DNA from: Agrobacterium sp. a22-2
GTDB taxonomy: Bacteria; Pseudomonadota; Alphaproteobacteria; Rhizobiales; Rhizobiaceae
Assembly (NCBI RefSeq): GCF_012276985.1
Contig: NZ_JAAXMM010000015.1
Coordinates: 62,001 to 126,000, forward strand
Reading direction: 5' to 3'
Length of the DNA stretch: 64,000 bases
Shown: piece by piece, positions 30,911 to 39,528 of the stretch
Numbering within the stretch: the first letter of the stretch is position 1
Layout of the letters: the number at the start of each line of letters is the position of its first letter
Translations under genes and position numbers: made by a program
The notes under the pieces: model-generated
Databases searched by the model: none
Told to the model about the DNA's origin: nothing
Seen by the model: the letters and a program-made list of their open reading frames with translations, nothing else

Positions 30911-33640
30911 ATGCAGGTTTCTGTAGCCGAAGTTTCCGGCGTCACGCACGTCTATGGCAAGGTCCGGGCCCTGGACGAGGTGTCGCTCAAGCTGCCGCAG
31001 GGCCGGATGACGGGAATTATCGGTCCTGACGGAGCCGGAAAGTCGACCCTTCTGGGGCTGATCGCAGGTTCGCGAAAGTTGCAGTCGGGGTCCGTCGAGG
31101 TTTTGGATGGCAATATGGGAGATGGACGGCATCGCCGCTCCGTTTGTACCCGAATCGCCTATATGCCGCAGGGGCTTGGCAAGAATCTCTACCAGGAGAT
31201 CAGCGTCAGGGAGAACCTGGTCTTCTTCGGGACTTTGTTCGGGCTGTCGGCGTCGGAGCGCGACGCCCGCATTCATCGCCTTGCCGGCTCGACCGGGCTC
31301 CTCCCCTTTCTGGACCGGCCCGCCGGAAAATTGTCAGGCGGCATGAAGCAGAAACTCGGGCTGTGCTGCGCGCTTATTCACGATCCGGATCTTCTAATCC
31401 TCGATGAACCGACGACAGGGGTCGATCCGCTGTCACGCCGACAGTTCTGGAACCTCATCGGCGAACTGAGGCGTGAGCGTCCGACAATGAGCGTGGTCGT
31501 TTCCACCGCCTATATGGACGAAGCGACCCACTGCGATTGGTTGGTCGCGATGGATCACGCCAAGGTGCTTGCGTCAGGCTCGGCAGACGAACTGCGGGCT
31601 ATCACCGGCGAACAGGATCTGGAAGCTGTCTTTGTTGCTCTCCAACCTGGCCAAACGGGCAAGCGCGAGCGCTTCGTCATTCCGCCGCGGAAAAAGAGCA
31701 CAGACGCACCTGTCATCGTCGCCAACAATCTGACATGCCGTTTCGGCAGCTTTACCGCTGTCGATCGCGTCAGCTTCTCCATCGAACGCGGGGAGATTTT
31801 CGGTTTCCTCGGCTCGAATGGCAGCGGCAAGACAACGACCATGAAGATGCTGACCGGGCTTTTGGCACCCAGTGAAGGAGAGGCCGAGGTTTGCGGAAGT
31901 CCGGTCGATGCCAACGACCTGTCGATACGCCGGCGCGTCGGCTTCATGTCCCAATCGTTCTCGCTCTACGGGGAGATAACCGTACGGCAAAACCTCCTCC
32001 TGCATGCCCGCCTGTTCAACATGAGCGAAGCGGACGCCAAGGACCGGACCGCGGATCTCATAACGAAACTGGGCCTTGAGACCTATGCCGATGCCGTGGC
32101 CAGTTCACTGCCGTTGGGCGTGAGGCAACGCCTGTCATTGGCCGTCGCGATCGTCCATGATCCCGAGTTGCTCATTCTCGACGAGCCGACATCCGGGGTC
32201 GATCCACAGGCACGTGACGAATTCTGGGCTTTGCTCGCCGATCTCTCCCGCTCCCGCAATGTAACGATTTTCGTCTCCACCCATTTCATGAACGAGGCAA
32301 TGCGCTGCGATCGCATCTCATTGATGCATGCCGGTCGCGTCCTTGTCTGCGACACGCCTGACAATGTCGTCGCCTCCCGGCATGCGACAGATCTTGAGGA
32401 GGCGTTTGTCACCTATATCGAAGAGGCCGAAACCTCGGAGCCGCGGTCTGCCGCGCGTGAAGAGCCGGCCGCACCTGACGCCAATCAGGATGTGAAGCCG
32501 TCCCGGCCAGGCTTCATGCCGTTACGCCGCGTGCTGGCTTATTCGCAATGCGAGACACTGTCCCTGATGCGTGATCCGGTGCGATTGGCCTTCGCCTTTC
32601 TCGGCTCCTTCATCATGCTGATGATCTTCGGTTTCGGCCTGTCAAGCGATGTGACGCAACTCAACTACGCAGCCTTCGATCAGGACAACACACCGGAAAG
32701 CCGGTCCTATCTCGCCAACTTCTCGAGCTCTTCCTACTTCATCGAGAAGTCGCCCATCAGCAATCTCGATGAGATGGAACAGCGCCTAAAGTCAAACGAC
32801 ATCGAGCTTGCCATCGAGATCCCGCCCGACTTCGGCCGGATGGTAGAGCGTGGTTCGGGTTGGCAGGTATCGGCCTGGATCGATGGCGCCAACACGTCCC
32901 GCGCCGCCACGATCGAAGGCTATGTAGAGCAGGCGCATAACCTTTTTTCTGAGCAAAGAGACCGGGAGGCGAGTACCCCGGCCAGTTCAAGCGCAACGAC
33001 AAGCATTCTGGTACGCAATCGCTACAATCCGACTTCCGAGAGCATCTATTCCATGGGACCGTCAATTCCAGCCTTGCTGCTGATGATGTTCCTGGCGATC
33101 CTGATGGCCGTCAGCGTCGCCCGGGAAAAGGAGATCGGTACGATCACCAATTTCTACGCGACGCCGACGACCCGGCTGGAATTCCTTGTCGGCAAACAGC
33201 TGCCTTATCTCGGCATCGGCATGATCAATTTTCTCATCATGACCGCGACCGTCGTCTTCATATTTCAGGTGCCGCTCAAGGGCGCCGGCTTGGCTCTGGC
33301 GTTGGGAGCGCTTTTCTACGCAGCAGCTGCTACCGGCTATGGGCTTTTCATTTCGAGCTTCACGTCCAGCCAGGTGGCAGCGGTCTTTGCCGGAGCGGTC
33401 CTATCGATGCTTCCCACCATGCAGTTCTCAGGCATGACTCAGCCCATATCGACGCTCGAGGGCGGCGCGCGCCTCATGGGATCATTCTGGCCGACCACCT
33501 ACTACATGCAGATCAGCGTCGGCGCGTTCACAAAGGGGCTTGGTTTCGGGGACTTGGCATACGATCTGTTGGCGCTTGCGGCTTTTAGCCCGGTCTTCCT
33601 CGTTCTGTCGGTGCTGCTCCTCAAAAAGCAGGAAAAGTGA
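30911..33640 (+). CDS. RbbA/YhiH-type fusion: two ABC ATPase domains plus ABC-2 permease
   Basis: A 909-residue fusion. ATPase 1 (about 1-240) has GPDGAGKST, LSGGMKQKLGLCCALIHDP and LLILDEPTTGVDP. ATPase 2 (about 265-500) has GSNGSGKTT, LPLGVRQRLSLAVAIVHDP and LLILDEPTSGVDP; its signature lacks the SGG triad, as in other RbbA/YhiH proteins. The C-terminal 370 residues are an ABC-2 permease. One membrane helix is followed by a large periplasmic loop (SSSYFIEKSPISNLDEMEQR) and five more helices. The ATG at 30911 has GAGG seven bases upstream; a TTG two codons earlier is less likely. The substrate is unknown. It pairs with the following YhhJ-like permease. Confidence 0.9.
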   Translation: MQVSVAEVSGVTHVYGKVRALDEVSLKLPQGRMTGIIGPDGAGKSTLLGLIAGSRKLQSGSVEVLDGNMGDGRHRRSVCTRIAYMPQGLGKNLYQEISVRENLVFFGTLFGLSASERDARIHRLAGSTGLLPFLDRPAGKLSGGMKQKLGLCCALIHDPDLLILDEPTTGVDPLSRRQFWNLIGELRRERPTMSVVVSTAYMDEATHCDWLVAMDHAKVLASGSADELRAITGEQDLEAVFVALQPGQTGKRERFVIPPRKKSTDAPVIVANNLTCRFGSFTAVDRVSFSIERGEIFGFLGSNGSGKTTTMKMLTGLLAPSEGEAEVCGSPVDANDLSIRRRVGFMSQSFSLYGEITVRQNLLLHARLFNMSEADAKDRTADLITKLGLETYADAVASSLPLGVRQRLSLAVAIVHDPELLILDEPTSGVDPQARDEFWALLADLSRSRNVTIFVSTHFMNEAMRCDRISLMHAGRVLVCDTPDNVVASRHATDLEEAFVTYIEEAETSEPRSAAREEPAAPDANQDVKPSRPGFMPLRRVLAYSQCETLSLMRDPVRLAFAFLGSFIMLMIFGFGLSSDVTQLNYAAFDQDNTPESRSYLANFSSSSYFIEKSPISNLDEMEQRLKSNDIELAIEIPPDFGRMVERGSGWQVSAWIDGANTSRAATIEGYVEQAHNLFSEQRDREASTPASSSATTSILVRNRYNPTSESIYSMGPSIPALLLMMFLAILMAVSVAREKEIGTITNFYATPTTRLEFLVGKQLPYLGIGMINFLIMTATVVFIFQVPLKGAGLALALGALFYAAAATGYGLFISSFTSSQVAAVFAGAVLSMLPTMQFSGMTQPISTLEGGARLMGSFWPTTYYMQISVGAFTKGLGFGDLAYDLLALAAFSPVFLVLSVLLLKKQEK

Positions 33641-33641
33641 C

Positions 33642-34766
33642 ATGCGAAACCTTTCCCACATATTCTGGCTCGGCGCCAAGGACCTCCGCACGCTTTCGAA
33701 GGATCTGACGATGATCCTGTTCATCCTCTATTCCTTCGGCCTCAGCATTTACATGCAATCCGTCGGAGGCGGCGAAACGGTGAACAACGCCTCCATCGCA
33801 ATTGTCGATGAAGACCAGTCCAGGCTCTCCCGTTCGATCGCGGGAGCGTTCTACCCACCCTATTTCCAGGCGGTAAAAACCATCAGTGCCGCCGATATCG
33901 ACCGCTCGATGGACGAAGGACTTTACACCTTCGTCGTTGTCATCCCTCCTCACTTCGAAAAGGACACTCGGATGGGACGCGACACGGAGGTCCAGGTCAA
34001 TGCAGATGCCACTGCGGTCCAGCAGGCGTCGCTCGGCTCCAGCTACATCCAGAACATCGTGACGGATGCGGTCGAGTCGTACCTGCAGGAGGCGGAAAAG
34101 AGCACGGGCCTGACGTCCGACCTTGTCATACGCCGCGCCTTCAATCCCAACGGGACCCAATCCTGGTTCCGGGCAATCGTGGGTCTTGCCGATCAACTGT
34201 CAATGCTTGTCATCATCCTGACGGGTGCAGCGCTGTTGCGCGAACGCGAGCATGGCACCATCGAGCATCTCATGGTGATGCCGCTCACTGCGTTTGAGAT
34301 CGCCCTGGCCAAAGTGTGGTCGAACGGCGTGGTGATTGTCTTCGCCTTTATTTGCTCTCTGCTGTTTGTCGTCGAAGGGATGCTCGATGTTCCCATTGCC
34401 GGCTCGCGGGGGCTTCTGCTGCTCGGCACCGTCATCTATGTGTTCGCGGCCGCGGCGATCGGCATTTTTCTCGGCACACTGGCGCGAACCATGGCCCAGT
34501 TCGCACTGCTGATGATGATGGCCATCATGCCGATGATGATGCTGTCAGGCGGCATGTCTCCGGTGGAGAGCCAGCCGCAGTGGGTTCAGTATTTCACGTG
34601 GTTTCTCCCGTCACGCCACTATGTGAGCTTCATGCAAGCGATCGTCTATCGAGGCGCAGACTTCAGCATTGTCTGGAAAGAGTTTTTGACCGTGCTGGTG
34701 ATGGGAGTGACGTTTCTCGGTGCGAGCCTGCTTTTGTTCCGACGTTCCGTTGCAACGATGAAATGA
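33642..34766 (+). CDS. ABC-2 type permease (YhhJ-like)
   Basis: A 374-residue membrane protein of the ABC-2/DrrB-like family. The N-terminal helix (LTMILFILYSFGLSIYMQSV) is followed by a periplasmic domain of about 150 residues and five C-terminal helices, with the conserved ALLREREHGTIEHLMVMPLT and AIMPMMMLSGGMSPVESQPQ. The start ATG at 33642 lies one base after the stop of the RbbA-like gene; the open frame reaching back to 33540 is inside that gene. It completes the YhiI-YhiH-YhhJ-like exporter. Substrates of such exporters are poorly known. Confidence 0.9.
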   Translation: MRNLSHIFWLGAKDLRTLSKDLTMILFILYSFGLSIYMQSVGGGETVNNASIAIVDEDQSRLSRSIAGAFYPPYFQAVKTISAADIDRSMDEGLYTFVVVIPPHFEKDTRMGRDTEVQVNADATAVQQASLGSSYIQNIVTDAVESYLQEAEKSTGLTSDLVIRRAFNPNGTQSWFRAIVGLADQLSMLVIILTGAALLREREHGTIEHLMVMPLTAFEIALAKVWSNGVVIVFAFICSLLFVVEGMLDVPIAGSRGLLLLGTVIYVFAAAAIGIFLGTLARTMAQFALLMMMAIMPMMMLSGGMSPVESQPQWVQYFTWFLPSRHYVSFMQAIVYRGADFSIVWKEFLTVLVMGVTFLGASLLLFRRSVATMK

Positions 34767-34812
34767 ACGGGTTCGTGTCACAAGCCATGACGCATTCCGG
34801 CTGAAACAATCA

Positions 34813-34853
34813 ACGGCCTTTATTAAGCCAAAGACCATCCATCGAAAGGCCGT
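34813..34853. terminator. Inverted repeat between convergent exporter and histidine-kinase genes
   Basis: ACGGCCTTT (34813-34821) and AAAGGCCGT (34845-34853) are perfectly complementary 9-bp arms in the 133-bp gap between two convergent genes. The 23-base loop is long, but the place suits a shared bidirectional transcription end. Confidence 0.4.
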
Positions 34854-34899
34854 AGACGCATAACTTGAGCCAAACGGCCGCCGGCAAATCCGGGCCGGT

Positions 34900-36162
34900 T
34901 CAGAACGCGTGCAATATGAGCGTCACATCAAGGCCGCCGTCAGAGTTGACCGCCGCTCTGACGCTGCCGCCATGCCTTTCAACAGCACGTTTTGTGATCG
35001 CAAGGCCGAGACCATGTCCTGGCGCTGGCGTCTGCTGAGCCAAGCGTAAGAATGGCTCGAAGATTGAATTCAGTGCGGAAGGCGAAACGCCGGGGCCCCG
35101 GTCCGAGACGCATAGGTGGAGCGCGCCGTCAACCGTCGCTGCCCTCAAGGTTACCGTTGAACCGTCTACGGTGTATTTGATCGCGTTGCGAACCACGTTC
35201 TCAATGGCTCGGTAGATAAGTTCGCCATCGACGCGCGCTACGAAGCTTCGCACCCCTTCCAGCCTGACGGTTATCCCCCGCCCCTGCGCCTCGAAGGAAG
35301 CGTCGTCGATGATGTCGTTTGCAAGGTCGAGGATGTCGATGGTTTGTCGCTCGAGCGGACGATCGGTCGTGCTCAGTCTCGCCAGGGTGAGGATCTCCTC
35401 GACCAGAAGATCCAGGCGCTCTGTTTCGGTGTCCATGCGTGCCAGCATCGCATCCAGGCGGGCTGGATTTTTCCGAAGGACACCAGTGGCTGCCTGCAAT
35501 CGAGATAGCGGTGAGCGCAATTCATGCGAGACGTCATGAAACAGCCGCTTCTGGCTGTCTTGCAGTTCTTGCAGGCGATTGGCAGTGACGTTGAAATCCT
35601 CGGCAAGGGAACTGATCTCATCCTGCCGGCGCTTCGAATAGCACTCGATTCGGTAGGAAAACACGCCCTCGGCGAGCGAACGGAGGCCTCGCCGAAGCTC
35701 TTCGACCGGCCGTATCAATTGCCGAGCCAGCCAATAGGCCGAGCTTAAGCTGCAGATGACAGCCGCAAACCATGGCAAGAATTGAACGAAGTATTCGCTG
35801 AACAAGTTTCCCTGGAACGGAGGCGCCGAGATGCGATAGCAGTCTCCGCGGTAAGCGGCCGTGCGAGTATAGAGTTGGCCGACTTCACTCAAGCACGTTT
35901 CCTGCTCCGAGAGCGGCGTTATCCTGATGGCCATCGCATTGGTGCCCTTCGCCACCGCGTCCGCAAACACGGTTGCGGCCTCCAACCCCTTGATGGACAG
36001 GATGTTGGCCGCTGTATCCAGGCTCATCTGCGCAAGCACATCATACCGGTCTCTCTTCGGGGGCAGAAGATCAAACAGCACGTCAAGGCCAAAGATGCCT
36101 ATCCATGTGGCAGTCAAGGACAACCATACGACCAGAAAAAACTTCCAAAACACTCGGCGCAT
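34900..36162 (-). CDS. Membrane sensor histidine kinase (CpxA/RstB-like)
   Basis: A 420-residue sensor with membrane helix 1 (residues 5-30), a short periplasmic domain of about 95 residues with two cysteines (C90 and C108), helix 2 (about 130-148) and a HAMP linker. The phosphoacceptor is H213 in FHDVSHELRSPLSRL. The catalytic domain has N-box VVRNAIKYT, G1 SDRGPGVS and G2 GHGLGLAITKRAVERHGG. The cysteine pair, small sensor and HDVSHELRSPL box resemble CpxA-type envelope stress sensors. Its ATG overlaps the stop of the response regulator gene by one base. It should phosphorylate that regulator in response to an envelope signal. Confidence 0.92.
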   Translation of the reverse strand: MRRVFWKFFLVVWLSLTATWIGIFGLDVLFDLLPPKRDRYDVLAQMSLDTAANILSIKGLEAATVFADAVAKGTNAMAIRITPLSEQETCLSEVGQLYTRTAAYRGDCYRISAPPFQGNLFSEYFVQFLPWFAAVICSLSSAYWLARQLIRPVEELRRGLRSLAEGVFSYRIECYSKRRQDEISSLAEDFNVTANRLQELQDSQKRLFHDVSHELRSPLSRLQAATGVLRKNPARLDAMLARMDTETERLDLLVEEILTLARLSTTDRPLERQTIDILDLANDIIDDASFEAQGRGITVRLEGVRSFVARVDGELIYRAIENVVRNAIKYTVDGSTVTLRAATVDGALHLCVSDRGPGVSPSALNSIFEPFLRLAQQTPAPGHGLGLAITKRAVERHGGSVRAAVNSDGGLDVTLILHAF

Positions 36163-36854
36163 CAAGGATCCTGCACAAGCTGATATCCCTGCCCCCGAAC
36201 CGCCTGTATCCAGGACTGGCCATCGTGGCGCAAACCCAGTTTTTGCCGGACGCTGCTGATATGCACGTCTATGCGGCGGTCGAAAGGGGTTAGAGGACGC
36301 CCGAAGGCCTTCTTGGAAATTTCCTGCTTAGATACCAGTTGACCGGCATTTCGCGCCAAGACTTCGAGCAGATTGAACTCCGTGCCAGTCAGATCAAGTG
36401 GACGATCGTGCCACTCGGCGCTTCTGAGCGAAGGCTTCAAGACGAGATCGCCGACCCTCAGCAGATCGTCGGCAGAGCCCCCCTCCTCGGGCCGGCTCGT
36501 GCGACGCAGAATTGCTCTGATCCGCGCGGCCAGTTCACCAGGAGAGCAGGGTTTTGCAACATAGTCATCCGCACCCAGGTTAAGGCCTGAAATTCTGTCC
36601 ACATCGTCGCCGCGTGCGGTCACCATTAAGATCGGCACGGCGCTCACGCGGCGTATCCGCTGCAAGACCTCGATGCCATTCATCCGCGGCATCATGATAT
36701 CCAGCAAGATGATGTCAACGGTACCGTCGGATGCCTCGGCGATCGCCCGCCGACCGTCATCCGTGGTTTCGACTGCGAACCCTTCGTCGGAAAAGTATTC
36801 CTTCAGTAAGGCCATGAGTTCCAAGTCGTCGTCAATGATCAGAACTTTCGTCAT
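36162..36854 (-). CDS. OmpR-family response regulator (CpxR-like)
   Basis: A 230-residue regulator. The receiver domain has acidic D8-D10 (LIIDDDLEL), phospho-acceptor D52 (ILLDIMMPRMNG), T82-region VTARGDD and K104-region AKPCSPGEL. The OmpR winged helix follows (LTGTEFNLLEVLARNAGQLV; DVHISSVRQKLG). The start ATG at 36854 has GGAGG upstream; ten extra in-frame codons have no ribosome site. It is divergent from the NodT/RND operon. Identical tandem-repeat boxes before that operon and before the ABC exporter operon make both likely targets; the control is inference from those boxes. Confidence 0.93.
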   Translation of the reverse strand: MTKVLIIDDDLELMALLKEYFSDEGFAVETTDDGRRAIAEASDGTVDIILLDIMMPRMNGIEVLQRIRRVSAVPILMVTARGDDVDRISGLNLGADDYVAKPCSPGELAARIRAILRRTSRPEEGGSADDLLRVGDLVLKPSLRSAEWHDRPLDLTGTEFNLLEVLARNAGQLVSKQEISKKAFGRPLTPFDRRIDVHISSVRQKLGLRHDGQSWIQAVRGQGYQLVQDP

Positions 36855-36917
36855 CTCGTTTACCTCCACACCCGCATAGACCACGCTTACACCGCTGCAG
36901 CATTCGTGAAAGCAACA

Positions 36918-36968
36918 TTTACCTAACTTTACATTGTCTTGACCGCACTTAACACAGGCAGTGCTAGT
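36918..36968 (+). promoter_or_regulatory. Promoter-operator B of the NodT/RND efflux operon
   Basis: The 18-mer TTTACCTAACTTTACATT of operator A is repeated exactly. Units TTTAC, TTGAC and TTAAC start at 36928, 36939 and 36949, the same 11- and 10-bp steps. GGC and CTAG are also kept at the same distances downstream. The element lies between the divergent response regulator and the efflux genes, and its last unit ends 44 bp before the NodT-like start. It could also serve for autoregulation. Confidence 0.75.
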
Positions 36969-36997
36969 GAAAGATCAACTGTCATCAGAGATCACAC

Positions 36998-38452
36998 ATG
37001 CACCAGTTTAGATTGAGGCAGCAGATACGGCTTGCCGTCATCGTTGCGATCGCCCCCTTAGGTGGTTGTGTTAGCGCTGAATTCCAACAAAACGAGACAG
37101 CCGTCCTGGTTGCCCAGTATTGGCATGCGTCCCTTCCTCATGATGGGCAGACCAGCGATCTCCTTGCCTGGTGGGGGACATTCAACGACCCGTCCCTGAC
37201 GACATTGCAGCTGGCGGCGGAAACCAGCAGCCCCGATCTGGCGACGGCCTCGGCCAATATAGAGAAGGCAAGGGCGACGCTCGCGAGCGCCAGGGCGAGC
37301 CTTCTTCCGTCGTTGAGCGGCACAGCCTCCGGGACACGGTCGGGTACCGAAGGCGCGCAAGCCAACGAAGTTTCTGCCTCAACGACCGGCAGCGGTGCCT
37401 TGGATGCGTCCTGGGAAATCGACCTTTTCGGCAAACTGCGCAAAGACGCCGAAGCCGCCGCGCATCGCGTGATGGAAAAAACCGCCGACTGGCACGATGC
37501 GCGTGTCTCACTGGCGGCTGAGGTTGCCGATTACTACGTACAGTATCGCGCCTGCAGGCAAATCGAGAGAAGCTACAGCGAAGAACTGGCCTCGCAGCGC
37601 CAGACGATCAAGGCGACGCAAGCCGCGGCCGCTTCAGGGCTCACCTCATCGGCCGATCTGGCATTGGCACTGGCAAGCGCGGCGAGTACCTCCTCGACGC
37701 TGACATCCCAGAAGTCGGAATGCGAGATTCTGGTCAAGACACTGGCCGAGCTTGTCGGCGGCGACGAGACGCAGCTCAGAACCGTGCTGAACGAGGGGAA
37801 ATCAAAAATCCCCTCCCCGTCCACTCTTTCTGTCAAGGCAGTACCCGCCGACATGGTGCGGCAGCGGCCAGATGTGGTTGCGCTCGAGCGGGAACTTGCC
37901 GCCACGGCCGCTGAAGTGGGCGCTGCCAAGGCGGATTTCTATCCGAGCCTTTCTCTTAGCGGCTCGATCAGTCTGGATCAGTCCGACCTCAGCGGAACAT
38001 CGCTACCTTGGTCTTTCGGGCCATCTCTCTCGATCCCCATCTTCGATCAAGGTCAGCGGCGCGCCACCTTCGATACCGCCGTCGCCGATTACCAGATCGC
38101 GTTTCAGTCGTATCGAAGCGGGATCCTGGGCGCCGTGAACGACGTCGAGAGCGCACTCGTGCGGATCGATGCGACCCGACGACAGATTGGGGATGCATCA
38201 ATCGCGGCAAAGAATTATCGCGCCTATTTCACTGCAATTGACGAGAACTGGCGTGCCGGTGGAGCCAGTCTGCTGGATCGGGAAGAAGCCCGCCGCTCGG
38301 CGCAATCCGCCGAGATCAGCCTGATCGAGGTCCGGCGCGACAGCGTGCAGTATTGGATCGCACTCTACAAGGCATTGGGGGGTGGCTGGACGACCTCGCC
38401 GCCCAAGATGACCGAGAAGATGACAATGGCTACCAAGGGAAATGTTCAGTGA
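36998..38452 (+). CDS. NodT/TolC-family outer-membrane efflux lipoprotein
   Basis: A 484-residue outer-membrane channel. The signal ends in the lipobox PLGGC (cysteine near residue 25), so the mature protein is lipid-anchored. Two homologous TolC-type repeats follow. The first is WWGTFNDPSLTTLQLAAETS with long helices, and the second opens RPDVVALERELAATAAEVGA KADFYPSLSLSGS in family style. It is the first gene of an operon with an adaptor and an RND pump, and could also serve the ABC exporter at 29.9-34.8 kb, which lacks its own channel. The adaptor start overlaps its stop (GTGA). Confidence 0.9.
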   Translation: MHQFRLRQQIRLAVIVAIAPLGGCVSAEFQQNETAVLVAQYWHASLPHDGQTSDLLAWWGTFNDPSLTTLQLAAETSSPDLATASANIEKARATLASARASLLPSLSGTASGTRSGTEGAQANEVSASTTGSGALDASWEIDLFGKLRKDAEAAAHRVMEKTADWHDARVSLAAEVADYYVQYRACRQIERSYSEELASQRQTIKATQAAAASGLTSSADLALALASAASTSSTLTSQKSECEILVKTLAELVGGDETQLRTVLNEGKSKIPSPSTLSVKAVPADMVRQRPDVVALERELAATAAEVGAAKADFYPSLSLSGSISLDQSDLSGTSLPWSFGPSLSIPIFDQGQRRATFDTAVADYQIAFQSYRSGILGAVNDVESALVRIDATRRQIGDASIAAKNYRAYFTAIDENWRAGGASLLDREEARRSAQSAEISLIEVRRDSVQYWIALYKALGGGWTTSPPKMTEKMTMATKGNVQ

Positions 38453-39528
38453 AGTTACCGTATCTAGCGCTCGCCCTGTGCCTGCCCGTCGCCGGTCTGG
38501 TTTCCGCTGCTTCCACGCAGGATGATTCGTCCTCGTCCGAAGCCGCCGCCCTGACCGTGACAGTCGTCAAGCCGCAGGAGCGAGACTGGGCTCGAACCAT
38601 TCCGGCAAGCGGCTGGCTGGCGGCTTGGCATGAGGCCGTCATTGCTGCCGAAACCGGCGGGCTGCGCATAACCGATGTGCTCGCGGATGTTGGTTCGGTG
38701 GTGACGAAGGGTCAGGAATTGGTGCGATTGTCGAGGGACAGCGTGCTTGCCGAGCTGCGTGAGCAGGAAGCAGCCGTTGCCTCCGCCAAAGCCAGTCTGG
38801 CGCAAGCGAAGGCCAACGCCGATCGAGCCCGAAAGGTCAAGGGATCGGGTGCGCTTTCGGACCAGGAAGTCAATGAATATCTCATTACGGAACAGACCGC
38901 ACAGGCCTCGTTGGCTTCCGAAGAGGCGGGCCTTGAGAGCCAGAGAATAAAACTCGACCAGACAATCGTCAGAGCCGCCGATGACGGCATCATATCCTCC
39001 CGTTCCGCAAACCTTGGGACAGTGGTCTCTTCAGGTACCGAATTGTTCCGGTTGATCAGGCAACAGCGGGTCGAATGGCAGGCCGAAGTTTCGGCGCAAT
39101 ATCTGCAGGAGTTCCAGACGGGAGCGACCGCGGTCATCGATGGCCCCAACAACGAGAAGATCAAGGGTAAGGTGCGCCTCATCGGCCCGACGGTCAGCAC
39201 CGATTCCAGTCGGGCCACCGTCTATGTCGAGCTTCCGAAGAGTGCAGGATCGAGGGTCGGGCTATACGCCACGGGCTCCATTGAACTTGGACATAGTCCG
39301 GCTCTGACCGTACCGGAGAGCGCGCTCGTGTTCCGGGACGGCATAAATTACGTCTTTACCCTCAACGAGAAAAATCGGGTCGCGCGCAGTCGTGTCGATA
39401 TCGGGCGCCGGCAGGGCAGCGAGGTGGAGGTCCTTTCGGGTCTCGCTGAGGATAGCGATGTGGTTGAGAGCGGTGGAGCTTTTCTGTCCGACGGTGTGCT
39501 TGTGCAAGTTGAAAAGGCAAGTCAATGA
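38449..39528 (+). CDS. RND efflux periplasmic adaptor (membrane fusion protein)
   Basis: A 359-residue adaptor with a Sec signal (MKLPYLALALCLPVAGLVSA) and no lipobox. Lipoyl half 1 (GGLRITDVLADVGSVVTKGQ), a short coiled-coil hairpin (about 100-165), lipoyl half 2 (TIVRAADDGIISSRSANLGT), a beta-barrel and a membrane-proximal domain follow in AcrA-family order. GTG at 38449 overlaps the stop of the NodT-like gene; AAGGGAA lies upstream. Its stop overlaps the pump gene by 4 bp. The protein bridges the RND pump and the outer-membrane channel. Confidence 0.9.
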   Translation: MKLPYLALALCLPVAGLVSAASTQDDSSSSEAAALTVTVVKPQERDWARTIPASGWLAAWHEAVIAAETGGLRITDVLADVGSVVTKGQELVRLSRDSVLAELREQEAAVASAKASLAQAKANADRARKVKGSGALSDQEVNEYLITEQTAQASLASEEAGLESQRIKLDQTIVRAADDGIISSRSANLGTVVSSGTELFRLIRQQRVEWQAEVSAQYLQEFQTGATAVIDGPNNEKIKGKVRLIGPTVSTDSSRATVYVELPKSAGSRVGLYATGSIELGHSPALTVPESALVFRDGINYVFTLNEKNRVARSRVDIGRRQGSEVEVLSGLAEDSDVVESGGAFLSDGVLVQVEKASQ

